Of a stretch of DNA of 64,000 nt, positions 25,914 through 37,329 are shown one piece after another. The notes under the pieces were generated by a model that searched no databases, had not been told where the DNA came from, and saw nothing but the letters and a program-made list of their open reading frames with translations. Each line of letters begins with the position of its first letter. Position 1 is the first letter of the stretch. The translations under genes were made by a program, and so were the position numbers. The stretch covers positions 59,042,942-59,106,941 of the forward strand of contig NC_050099.1 of assembly GCF_902167145.1 (NCBI RefSeq), in the 5' to 3' direction. This DNA is from Zea mays (Eukaryota > Streptophyta > Magnoliopsida > Poales > Poaceae).

Positions 25914-26089
25914 CAGTCATGTAATTTGTTTTCTACGACACCCTTTTCCTTTCAAGAGGGGAGAAAGGTTTTTAATGGGGCCATAGATTGTAATTTTAAT
26001 TTTCTTTTCGCAAGACCTGACCAATACAAGGGCAAATTTCCCCCATATGTAAAATGTAAAGATCTGATATTACACCATCGAGTGTAAAA

Positions 26090-26360
26090 ACATGACGAAG
26101 CTCCAAAGTCGTTCCTACGGGGATGCAGAGCTAAAATGCCACCTAAGTAAAAGGTGAATTAGCTCCAAAGTCATTCATACGGGGATACCGAGCTAAAATT
26201 TCACCTAAGTAAAAGGTGAAGAAGCTCCAAAGTCGTTCCTAAGGGGATGCAGAGCTTAGCTCCAAAGTCGTTCCTAAGGGGATGCAAAGCTAAAATACTA
26301 CCTAAGTAAGAGGTGAAGAGACTCCAAAGTCATTCCTAAGGGATACAAAGTTTGTGTGTG
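26090..26360. repeat. Tandem array, element C
   Basis: Copies of the reverse complement of the element A motif (GCTCCAAAGTCGTTCCTAAG), about four to five units with AGGTGAAGA spacers. The position between integrase and antisense ORF is conserved. Confidence 0.85.
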
Positions 26361-27684
26361 TATTTGTGTTGGTTTTGCTATCTTTGGCATGCACTTGCAT
26401 ACTTCATCACATTATACTTTGCATTCATACAAACATTCATTAGACATTTTTAGCTTCATCGCACCATGATACATTGCACGAGATAATTAGTGGATGCTTC
26501 AGCTCAAGCATGCTTCGTTGTGAATGAAAAGAAGGGAAGGTGTTTTTCGCCTTCAGCTAAAAAACTGGAACCATTGGTTTCGTCCACAGCAAAGCAAGTA
26601 ACACTGGAAGAAAGGTAATATTACAAGGTACTAATAAATGTTTACAAAGATTTTACATTCTTCAACAAATTTTTTGCCAAATATAATGATTTTTACAAAG
26701 AGCTTTAATAGCATCTTTGAGGACTACTAGCAGAAGAAAAGACAGCTTCAAGGCATTCTTCAAAGTTGTTGAATAATACGGCTTGTTAGTCTTCATCAAC
26801 ATCGCCCTAAAAATAATGAGACAAAGGTATTATGAAGCATAATGTGAGAAAACTCAAAGAAGCTAAGTGTGAAAGTAAGAAAATCTCCATACCTTGTTAA
26901 TTAATGCTCATGCTTCGTCTCCAGCAATTTCTCGGTCACCCTTAGTCCAGATCTGAGCAATAAACTTATTGCCCATGCTTCTTGCTTCGGCCGGGATGTC
27001 GACTAAATCTGATGATGAAAGGCCGAAGGTTGGTTTGTTAACGGTCTTGAGGTGGTTGCATCCAGCCTTGGCAAAAGTAGCAGCTATTCCACGGGCAGCG
27101 ACTAGTGCGCAAAAGTCGTCGTAGTCGATTATGACTTTGTCATGATCTTCAATCTCTTTCTCAATCCTTCTGATTGCCCCTCGGATATCTTCGACAGAAT
27201 GGCTGGCTTCCTCAGATGTAGCTCCAATAGAATTGAAAATATCTTTCAGTCGAGCAGAGCATTGCGTTGCAAAACCAAAGCATCTATCCCGAAGAGCTTT
27301 AAGTGTTTCACTAAGCTTAAAACTTTTATCAGCTTCGGCCTTGATTTTCATATTTAAGGTTTCGGACTCATGACTAAATCGTCTTGTATTTTCTTCCAAA
27401 ATTATTTTTGTTTCCTTCAATTCTTTACTCAACTTTTCAATTCGTATATCCTGATTTGAAATCAGGTTCCTTGCTTCTCATTTTGAAGCCGAGCTTTGGC
27501 AAGAGAGTCTTCGACTGAGCTAAGCAAGGTGTCTTTTTACTTCAAAGAATTTTCAAGCTCTTCAATCTTCTTCTCTAAACCGTTGAGAACGAATTCGTTC
27601 TTTCTATCTTCATCATATTGTTGCAATTTCAAAGCCTTGCTTAGTAGCAAACTTTGTGTCAAAAGACGAAGTTGAATTAGACCT

Positions 27685-28312
27685 TGTTGGGGACTTGTTT
27701 TCAAATGCTATGAATTAAGAACAAGGCAACATAAAATGTTAAATATCAATGCCCTTCGTCCGCCGAAGCATTATCTCCACAAGGATTTAATGAACTTCGG
27801 ACGAAGGTCACGAGCATAATATTACGAAGGTTTCACCTTCGTAATTAGACTTATAAAGATAATACAAAGTAATGTAAAACGTGAAACATTAAAGATAAAT
27901 ATATTGGAAATAAATGACATCATTCACATATCTTATTATATGAATCTAAGATGTTTCAATATAACGTTTAGGTACATTTATACCTTTGCCTTGACAAACA
28001 ATAATTCCCGAGTGATGCGGTTGCAATTACAGGAATGCGTGAACAGTAAAGGAATACTGTTCACTATTTATAGGCACAGGACACGGCCTGTGAGGAATTA
28101 CAATCATGCCCCTCATAAAAGTTTACAACATTGACTCAGACCCTTATGGACTAAAAGGTCATTCTATCTCAAAGTCGGTTCGATCCCTCACCTTCGGACA
28201 TGTTGTAATACCAAAGCTTCATGAATGATACCTTCGTCATTACGTTCAAGCAGCTTCAGCCGAAGTTGTTTCCTTTCCGCAGGGCCTTCGGCGACGAAGC
28301 ATGGTCCCAACA
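27685..28312 (-). repeat. 3' LTR of element B (628 bp)
   Basis: Plus-strand ends TGTTGGGGAC and GGTCCCAACA. A minus-strand TATA box TATAAATAG lies at 28064-28072. It is highly similar to the LTR at 36702-37329. Confidence 0.97.
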
Positions 28313-28570
28313 GTAGCCCCTTCGCGGTGCTAGATTGTTTTTCGTAACGAGCTTGATCCGTGAAAAAAGTCTCTTAGGCTTCAGGAAGCCGAAGGTCCGA
28401 AAAACACCTTCCCTGAGCTCGTTGTCGAGAAACGATACAGTTTTCGAGCGCGTAGCGGTCCCACCATGCAGGTTCACTCTTTTGGTTTTTGCGGCCCACC
28501 GTGCAGCGGGTGCGAGCAACTGTTTGCCTGGTGTAAAAATCCTGACGATTCACCTTCTTACCTGCAGCAC

Positions 28571-28578
28571 TATATAAA
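28571..28578 (+). promoter_or_regulatory. TATA box for the antisense ORF of element B
   Basis: TATATAAA about 200 bases upstream of the antisense ORF ATG, outside the LTR and facing opposite to the LTR promoter. TATA boxes occur at equivalent places in elements C (39666-39676) and D (59366-59374), which supports function. Confidence 0.65.
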
Positions 28579-28771
28579 CAGGCGGGTAGGTGTGAAGTTA
28601 CCACAGCATTCATTGCTATTGCACTATTTTGCTGCCAAAAATTTTAACCATAGCCGAAGCTTGACTTTCGCATTCAAAGGAAGCTCCAGTTTAGTGTTTG
28701 CTTCGTCAGAAGAAGAGCTTCAGAAGGAAGGTTATTAATTTCCAAGCAATTTTCAAGAAATTCAAAATCAA

Positions 28772-31700
28772 ATGGCCAGAGTGTGTTCTACTGCTAGAGC
28801 TGAGCGCGAAGGAGACGAAGTCGAAGCTGTGGAAACTGTTCCCATCTCGGAAGCAATGAGGCGATCTGGGTTGGTGACATCGGAAGACACCCCTGCTGCC
28901 GAAGCAGAACAAGCAGATATTGAAGAGACTGATTCTGAAGGTGATCACAGTATCGCAGTACCAAGCAAGCCTAGCCACCTGGACTTCGGAAAATCAACCA
29001 TCTCTAAGGCTGATTTTCCTAAGATGGTGAAGTCGGGCTACTTTAGCGAAGATGAGAAAAAGCTGATTCGCTTTGGTGGAGAAGAGACTACCCCGAAGCC
29101 ACAGAAAGATGAAATAGTGATTTTCAAGAGTTTCCTCAAAGCTGGTTTGAGATTTCCTTTGAATAGGATGATTGCTGATGTGCTAAAGAAGTTTGGGATC
29201 TATCTTCATCAACTAACTCCTAACGCTATTGTTAGGCTTAGTGTTTATGTTTGGGCTCTCCGAAGCCAGGGGGTGGAACCATTTTCCAAAGGTTTCTGCC
29301 GGGTGCATGAGCTACATTACCAAACCAAAGCCAGAAAAGATGGGTTACATGAAAATTTTGGTTGTTATAATTTTGCCTTTCGGAAAAGTACAAAATTTCC
29401 TGTGATCAGCTACCGAAGCAAGTGGCCGGCAGGCTGGAAATCGGAATGGTTCTACGTCAAGGTTGACGATGACAAGGAGAAGCTGGTACAGAGTCCGCTT
29501 GAACTAATCTTCGGAGAGACCAGACCCCGATGCAGTATGACACCAGAAGGTCCAACGCAAATCGCGTTGGCTAAATTCAGGATTATTGCAGAGCACATTG
29601 GCACTAGAGATTTAGTGCAGGAATTTTTGGCTTTCAAGATATTTCCAACTATGAAGGAATGGGGTATGCCGAAGCTCGAAAGAGAGAAGAAGGAGGGGGA
29701 GCTTGTCCGCTTGCCCTACCACTATAAGTTCAAGAAATATTTTAAAGCACCCTGCCAAGAATGGCTCGAAACAATCGAAGTAATGAGTACTGAAATTCTT
29801 GGGAATTATTCTAAAAAAGAGGATCAATTGATGACAGCAGCCTTCGGCACCCGGCCGAAACGAAGGCTAAACAGAGTGCTTGATGCTATAGGCTTTGAAT
29901 ACCCTGACTACAAGCGGCTAGACAAGGGTGCCGAAGGGCAGAAAAGGAAAAGAGTAGCTAGCACTTTAATTAAAGACGACGAAGATCAACTAAAAAATAA
30001 GAAAGAAAAGTTTGAACTGAAGGTAGTTACTCCAAGAAAAAGAAAAGTTGCATCTCCAAAGCCTGCATCTCCAAAGCCTGCATCTCCAGAACCAGAGAGA
30101 TTGGTCCAAGATGAGGAAGTTCCTGCGACACCTTCTGCTGTCGAAGTAGAAGAAATTCTGAAGGTAATGACTGAATCTTTGCCTGTCAAGCTAAGTCCGC
30201 TGGCACCGGAACTGACAAAGTTTTTTCAGAAGGACAAAAAAGCTTCGGCAGCAGAAAGTCCTGCAAAGCCGAAAAAACGCAGAATTATCCAAGTGACAGA
30301 TGTGATTCATCAGACGCCGCCACCGGTATCGGCGTCAAAAATTGTTATTGCCGAGACTGCCGAAGCCGAAGCCGCCGCAGCCGAAGCTACCAGGGCTAAA
30401 ACCACTGAAATTGCAACTGCCGGAGCCGAAGTTACTGGAGCCGAAGCCGCCGAAACTACCGGAGCCGAAGCTACCAGAGCCGAAGCCGAGGCCACCGAAG
30501 ATTCAAACCTGGAAACCACACTGGAAGTTATTGACAATATTCTTCTGAAAATGGCTGAAGAAGAAGCTGCTGTGGCTACGGTGAACACGGCTACTGAAAA
30601 GGGAAAAGAGCAGGTTGAAGACATTTTGGAGGAAGAAAATTTTAACTTTCAAGATTTACTTGGACAAGATTTAACAAGTGCTGAAAAAGAAGAGCTGAAG
30701 AAATATGCCATATCCTGCGGATATAAACCAGGGTCTATGCTATTTGGTGGGGTCAACGAAGGGAAGCTAAGATGCCTTCGGAATCGCACCGAAGCCAAAG
30801 TTGTTAGGACCTTCTCCAAAAGCGTTGGCCTACCGAAGATAGAAGCTGACCTTTGCAGGTACCAGCGACAACATATCGCCGGTAGCCTGCTCTATGCTAA
30901 TTTTAAGGTAAAAAATATTATTATTTTATTATTATTATTATTTTTATGTCGCTTTCTGACGAAGGTTGTTTTGGCAGAGTATACTGTTAAGTAAAGTGCT
31001 AAAAATGCAACAAGATCTTGAAGATGAGAAGAATAAAGCTATCATCAAGGATTTAGAAGAAAAAGTTGAAAATTACGAAGTTGTTCTGAAGAAGAAAGAC
31101 TTCACCATTCAAGACCTTGAAATCATGGCTAAAGAACACGAAGGTGTCTTAGAAAAGAAAGACTTTATTATTCAGTCTATGGAAGGCTCCTTGGTTGAAG
31201 TCCAAGCCGAAAATGACAGTTTAAAGAATGAATTACTCAAAAAGTCAGAAAAATATGAGCAAGAAAAGGAGAAGCTTGAAGCAAGTCTCAAGACTGAGGT
31301 CGAGAAAAATTCAAATTTGCAAAAATCATTGAAGGATCTCCAAGAGAAATGCCTAAATTTCGGCAGCCGATGCGTGCAGCGGCTGAAGGACGTATTTCAC
31401 TCTATCGGAGCCAGTTCTGAAAAATTTTCACCTTCAGCCGAAAACCTGCCCAGCACCTTGGAACATATTGAAGGCGAGGTTGATGCTCTTGACGAAGTTA
31501 TTGGCTTGCCGAATTCTGCGCCCTGGTAGCTTCTCGAGGCACAGCTACCGCTTTTCTGAAGGCTGGCTGTACACACGGAAAGATTGTGAATAGGCCAAAC
31601 TTCAGCTTGTCAGCAGCAGATTTGGTTGATATCCCAAGCTTAGCCCGAAGCATCGGAAATAGATTTATGACCCAAATTTGGGTAAATGGCGGGCGAAAAA

Positions 31701-31774
31701 TGGCTGGTGACGAAGCTCGAAGCCACCTTAAGCCAGTGAGAAACTTATATTTGTTACTTTTACCTTCTCCTTGA
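28772..31774 (+). pseudogene. Antisense PF04195-type ORF of element B, one intron, frameshifted late
   Basis: Exon 1 (28772-30907) gives 712 uninterrupted codons. It has an acidic N-terminus and a core resembling Pfam PF04195 'putative gypsy type transposon' (about residues 70-390). A Lys/Pro-rich linker and an Ala/Glu-rich low-complexity segment built from GCCGAAGC repeats follow (about residues 525-580). A 70-base GT-AG intron (30908-30977) joins in frame to exon 2, a Lys/Glu-rich coiled coil. A frameshift near 31505-31517, relative to element A, ends the frame at TAG 31527. The conserved C-terminal block continues in another frame (31530-31774). The protein's role is unknown. Similar opposite-strand ORFs are known in Grande-type elements. 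The gene reads from its own TATA box. Confidence 0.8.
30908..30977 (+). other. Intron in the antisense ORF of element B
   Basis: Donor AAG|GTAAAA and acceptor TTTTGGCAG flank a T-rich 70-base intron. The flanking codons (Asn-Phe-Lys then Ser-Ile-Leu-Leu-Ser-Lys) match the junctions in elements C and D. Confidence 0.8.
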
Positions 31775-32263
31775 CATTTGCACCTTTCTTATTCTGTTCT
31801 TTAATATGTGCGGGATGACGAAGCTGAAGTATGACGAAGTTGAAATATGACGAAGCTGAAGTATGACGGCCTGAAGCTTAATAGTTGCTATAATAGACTT
31901 TCCTGTAAAAAATTCTAGAGAGATTTTTGTAATATAATTGTGGAAAAAACTTATGTAAATTTGTACATACCTTGCAATGTATCTTGTCTCCTTTACCCGT
32001 GTACAATCTGCTTTGTTGTGGACAAAACTTCTCCTTTGAGCCGAAGGCGAAAAACACCTTCCCTTCTTTTCGTACACAACGAAGCATGAAAATTTCCTTT
32101 TTCTTCGAAGTTTTTCCTCATTGCCGAAGCATCTGTCTTTTTTGTGTGGTATGATGATGATGATTCTATATGTGTCTAAATGAATGTTTATGAATGCAAA
32201 TGACATGATGTAATGTATCGTGCAAATGAATATCGGAATACATATTCAAAAACCATAATCATA

Positions 32264-32530
32264 GCCCTTCATCCCCTTGGGAATGATTCAAATCTTTTTG
32301 CCGTTTACTTTTCGGCTTCACCGTTTACTTTTCGGTGTATCAGCGTTGACTTTTCACTGTAAGCCTCCCTTAGGAGCTTCTTCGCTTTTTACTTTCAGCG
32401 GAATCAGCGTTTATTTTTCGCTGTAAGCCTCCCTTAGGAGCTTCTTCGCCTTTTACTTTCAGCGGAATCAGCGTTTATTTTTCGCTGTAAGCTCTGCATT
32501 CCCTTAGGAACGACTTTTGAGCTTCTCCCT
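32264..32530. repeat. Tandem array, element B
   Basis: A related but rearranged array: units with CTCCCTTAGGAGCTTCTTCGC, cut here by spacers TTTACTTTTCGGC or TTTACTTTCAGCGG, ending with one copy of the standard motif. Confidence 0.8.
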
Positions 32531-32704
32531 GTTCTCTTTTCTTTTTTCCTTTGCGTTTACATTTACATTTTTGGGGGGATATCACTCTTATAGAGTTGAA
32601 ATGAGGAAAAGAAAAATTACATGTTGTGGCCCCATTAAAAACCTTTCTCCCCCTTTGGAAAGGAAAAGGGTGCCACAAAAAATAATAGAAAAAATTACAT
32701 CAAG

Positions 32705-35700
32705 CTAAACATAATATTGCCGAAGCTCATCCGCATTCCATGATCTAGGAATGTCGTTGCCGTCCATATCCTTCAATCTGTAGGAACCGGGTCTTGACGA
32801 AGACACTACCAAAAAAGGTCCTTCCCACTTTAGCTGTAATTTGCCCACTGTCTCAGGGTTGGCTACTCTTCGAAGCACCAAGTGTCCTGGTTCAATGTTC
32901 TTCAACCTAACTTTTCTGTCACGCCATTTTATTGTTTCAGCTTGATATTTGTTGATGTTTTCCACAGCTTGAAGCCTGATCCCTTCTATAGCATCTTTTT
33001 CCACAGAATAATCAGCTTCATCTTCGCCTTCTGCCGAAGCTACTGTTCTTATTGATTCTGTTTTGGCTTCTTCTAGGGTTATTGCTTCGTCACCAAACAA
33101 TAGTTTAAATGGCGTAAAGCCTGTTGATCTTGACATTGTTGTGTTATGGCTCCACACCACTTTGATTAATTCGTCTGGCCACTTTCCCCTGGGCTGATTG
33201 AAGATTAACTTCATTATTCCTGTCATTATGATCCCATTAGCTCTTTCAACAAGTCCATTTGACTCCGGATGTCGAACTGATGCGAAATGGATCTTCGTGC
33301 CAATTTGATCGCAAAATTCTCTGAAAGCTTCAGGATCAAACTGTGTCCCATTATCCACAGTAATGGCCTTCGGCACTCCGAAGCGACAAACAATATTTTG
33401 CCAGAAAAACTTTTGAATAGTAACCGAAGTTATTATTGCTAAAGGCTTTGCCTCAATCCACTTAGAAAAATATTCCACAGCCACTACAACATATCTTAAG
33501 TTCCCCTGTGCTGGTGGTAATGGACCTAGCAAATCAAGGCCCCACCTTTGCAACGGCCAAGTGGGTTGTATTAATTGAGTTAAAGACGAAGGTTGTTTTT
33601 GATCTCTTGCACATTTCTAACAACCTTCGCACTTTTGAACTAAATCCGCTGCATCCGAAGCTGCTTTTGGCCAATAAAATCCTTGACGAAAAACTTTTCC
33701 GAGCAAAGGCCTAGATCCAATGTGAGATCCACACGGGCCTGCGTGTATTTCCTTCATCAATTATATGCCTTCGGCTCTGGATAAACACTTGAGTAACGGG
33801 GAACAGACCCCCGCTTGTATAATTCCCCTTCTATTATGACATATGGTCGAGCTCTTGCTTCTATCCTCCTGTTATAAGCTTCGTCATCTGAAAGAAAATT
33901 ACCCTGAAGGAAAGAAATGATCTCAGTTCTCCAATCTTCACTATAGACAGGGGATATGTTGAGGACTGCTCTTTCAAGAAGCTCGACCGAAGGTGCTTTT
34001 ATTGTTTCGAAAAATACTTCCGAAGGTAAGGGCAACCCCTGTGCTGCTGACTTGGCTAATAGATCAGCATATTCATTTTCTCCACGAGGAATATTTTTAA
34101 CAGAGAATCCTTCGAAGGAAGCCTCAATCCTTCGGACTGTATCTAAATATTTTTCAAGCTTCGGATCTCTTGCTTTGTAGCTCTTGTCAATATGACCAGA
34201 AATAACTTGGGAATCAGTTTTAAGAATAGCCCTTCTGATTCCCATTGCCTTTAACTTCCAAAGACCCAAGAGTAGAGCTTCGTACTCAGCAATATTGTTT
34301 GTGCAACTGAAATCAAGTCTTGTCGCATAACAAGTTTTAACTTTGGAAGGTGAAACCAACACAGCAGCTGCTCCTGCTCCGAAGGTTCCCCAAGACCCAT
34401 CACAAAAGACTGTCCATACTTTGGCATCTTTATTCGTTTCTTCCTCTTGAGCCCCTGGCGTCCAGTCAGCAATGAAGTCTGTCAACGCTTGGGATTGAAT
34501 CGAAGACCTATGCACATAATCAATACAAAATTCATTGAGCTCTGCAGTCCATTTTCCAATCCTTCCAGTAGCTTCTCGATTTCTCATAATATCCTTCAAC
34601 GGTTGTTAAGAAGGAACAATTATATTGTAAGCTTGAAAATAATGTCGAAGCTTCCTGGAGGCCATCAAAACAGCATATAGTACCTTCTCCAATTCTGTAT
34701 AGTTTTTCTTTGATAAACTAAGAACTTCGAATACAAAGTATATTGGGGCCTGCTTTTTGATTTGGCCTTCAAGCTTCTCCTGGACAAGTGCTGCACTTAC
34801 CGCTGAGTGCGAAGCTGCCACATATAACAACAAAGGAGCCCCTGGCGCTGGTGGAGTTAGTGTTGTTAGATCCATCAAATATTGCTTCAGCTCTTCGAAG
34901 GCTCTCTGCTGGACTGGTCCCCATTGAAAAACTTCGGCTGACTTCAGCACTTCGAAAAATGGTAAATTTCTCTCTGCTGATCTAGATATGAATCTGTTAA
35001 GAGATGCCAGTCTTCCTGTCAATCTTTGAGCCCCCTTCTTTGTACTTGGTGGTTCCATTCGAAGGATAGCTTCGATTTTGTTTGGATTAGCCTCAATTCC
35101 TTTTGTTGAGACTAGACAGCCAAGAAATTTCCCTTTCTTCACTCTGAAGACACATTTTTCTGGGTTCAACTTTAAACTAGCCTGTCTAAAATTAGCGAAG
35201 GTCTCCTGCAGATCAGCAATGTGTTTATCTTGCTTCGTGCTTTTTACAATGATATCATCAACATAAGTTAGCACATTTCTGCCTATCTGGGAATGAAGAA
35301 CCTTCGCTGTCATTCTGCTGAAGCTTCCTCCAGCATTCTTAAGCCCCTCAGGCATCCGAAGGTAACAATATGTTCCACTAGGGGTTATGAAGCTGGTTTT
35401 CGGTTCATCCTCCTTCTTCATCCAAATTTGGTGATAGCCTGAATAACAATCCAGCAGACTCATAAGCTCTGATGAAGCTGCTGCATCAACTAGGGAATCT
35501 ATCCTTGGCAATGGAAACTCGTCCTTCGGACAGGCCTTATTGAGATCAGTAAAATCAATACACATCCTCCATTTACCATTGGCCTTCTTTACCATAACAG
35601 TGTTAGCCAGCCATTCTGGGTATTTTACCTCTCTGACAACTCCGGCACTGAGGAGTCTTTTCACTTCATTCCGAGCACCTTCGGCCTTGTCATCAGACAT

Positions 35701-36657
35701 CTTCTGAAGCCTCTGCTTTCTGGGTCTGAAGGATGGATCCACATTGAGCGAGTGCTCAATAACATCCCTGTTAACTCCGCAAAGATCATTAGCTGACCAA
35801 GCAAAAAATTCTTTGTTGTTGAACAAAAACCTTATCAAGGTTTTCTCCTGTTCTTCGGACAGTTGAGATCCCAAGAGCACCTTCTACTCTGCTATATCCT
35901 CACACAAGAGCATGGGCTTCGGCTGATCGGCCGAAGCAGCTTTTTCCCTTCTGAACTTGTATTGCTCACAAGCTTCAGCTCCATCTGTGTTATGGATTGC
36001 TTTTGAGTCTGTCCAATTTCCTTCAGCCCTTCTGGCAGCTTCCTGACTTCCATGAATAGCAATAGGCCCTTGGTCCGAAGGTATCTTCATGCAAAGATAA
36101 GCTGGATGAAGAATTGCTTCGAAGGCATTGAGAGTACCACGACCAATGATTGCATTGTAAGGGTATTCCATGTCAACAATATCAAATACAACTTGTTCAG
36201 TTCTTGTGTTGTTAATGAATCTGAAGGTTATTGGCATTGTGATTTTTCCAAGTGCTACGATCTGCCTTCCTCCGAAGCCACAAAGGGGATGTGTGGCATC
36301 ATGGATTTTGTCTTCGGGCTCTTGCATCTGTCTTAAGGCCTTAGCAAATATGATATCAGCTGCCCTGCCTGTATCAACCAAAACATTATGGACCAGGAAT
36401 CCTTTGATCACACAAGAGATAACCATAGCATCGTTGTGTGGGTAATCCTTGAGTTGAAGATCCTCTTGAGAGAAGGTAATTGGAATGTGAGACCATCTTG
36501 ACTTGATGAAGGGTCCTTGCACCCCGACATGTTGTACCCTTCTCTGTGCCTCCTTCTTCTGCTTCTTGTTGGCTGGCTCTGAGCATGAACCGCCTGTTAT
36601 CGGGAGTACCAGCTTCGGAGCCGAAGCAGCTCCAGCTTGATTGTTGAACGAAGCCAT
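32705..36657 (-). pseudogene. gag-less pol of element B, disrupted
   Basis: From the ATG at 36657, only 45 bases inside the LTR, the minus strand encodes a leader, a protease with DTG and an RT with the YVDD box. RNase H (Asp in FCDGSWG, Glu in AEYEAL, Asp in TDSQ) and integrase with a DDE core follow. In-frame stops fall at about 35884 (Gln to TAG), 34606 and 33617, with a frameshift near 33800. The three long open stretches (36657-35884, 35880-34606, 34599-33757) and the integrase frame 33553-32705 are otherwise well conserved with element A. No gag domain or zinc knuckle is present. The element would need gag in trans. Confidence 0.93.
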
Positions 36658-36685
36658 CAGCTCAAAAAAGTGGAAGTGAGTTCAC

Positions 36686-36700
36686 CAGAGGTGGGCGCCA
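36686..36700 (-). other. Primer-binding site of element B
   Basis: The minus strand reads TGGCGCCCACCTCTG one base inside the 5' LTR, as in element A. Confidence 0.8.
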
Positions 36701-36701
36701 A

Positions 36702-37329
36702 TGTTGAGGACTTGTTCTCAAATGCTATGAATTAAGAACAAGGCAACATAAAATGTTAAATATCAATGCCCTTCGTCCGCCGAAGCATTATCTCCACAAG
36801 GATTTAATGAACTTCGGACGAAGGTCACGAGCATAATATTACGAAGGTTTCACCTTCGTAATTAGACTTATAAAGATAATACAAAGTAATGTAAAACGTG
36901 AAACATTAAAGATAAATATATTGGAAATAAATGACATCATTCACATATCTTATTATATGAATCTAAGATGTTTCAATATAACGTTTAGGTACATTTATAC
37001 CTTTGCCTTGACAAACAATAATTCCCAAGTGATGCGGTTGCAATTACAGGAATGCGTGAACAGTAAAGGAATATTGTTCACTATTTATAGGCACAGGACA
37101 CAGCCTGTGAGGAATTACAATCATGCCCCTCATAAAAGTTTACAACATTGACTCAGACCCTTATGGACTAAAAGGTCATTCTATCTCTAAGTCGGTTTGG
37201 TCCCTCATCTTCGGACATGTTGTAATACCAAAGCTTCATGAATGATACATTCGTCATTACGTTCAAGCAGCTTCAGCCGAAGCTGTTTCCTTTCCGCAGG
37301 ACCTTCGGCGACGAAGCATGGTCCCAACA
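36702..37329 (-). repeat. 5' LTR of element B (628 bp)
   Basis: Same length as the partner LTR. Ends TGTTGAGGAC and GGTCCCAACA on the plus strand. TATA box on the minus strand at 37081-37089. Confidence 0.97.

Larger units (their letters stand above)
27685..37329 (-). mobile_element. Complete Tat-lineage element B with perfect TSD
   Basis: It is 9645 bp with 628-bp LTRs on each side and the TSD GACCT at 27680-27684 and 37330-37334. In minus orientation it has 5' LTR, PBS, pol without gag, tandem array, antisense ORF, a short PPT (GAAGGGGCTAC next to 28313) and 3' LTR. About a dozen LTR differences by eye (near 2%) suggest insertion under one million years ago at usual grass rates. It inserted into the antisense-ORF intron of element C. 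Confidence 0.97.

Noticed and set aside
30310..30624. Minus-strand Ala/Ser/Val-rich ORF inside element B
   Set aside because: It is the shadow of the GCCGAAGC-based low-complexity segment of the plus-strand antisense gene.
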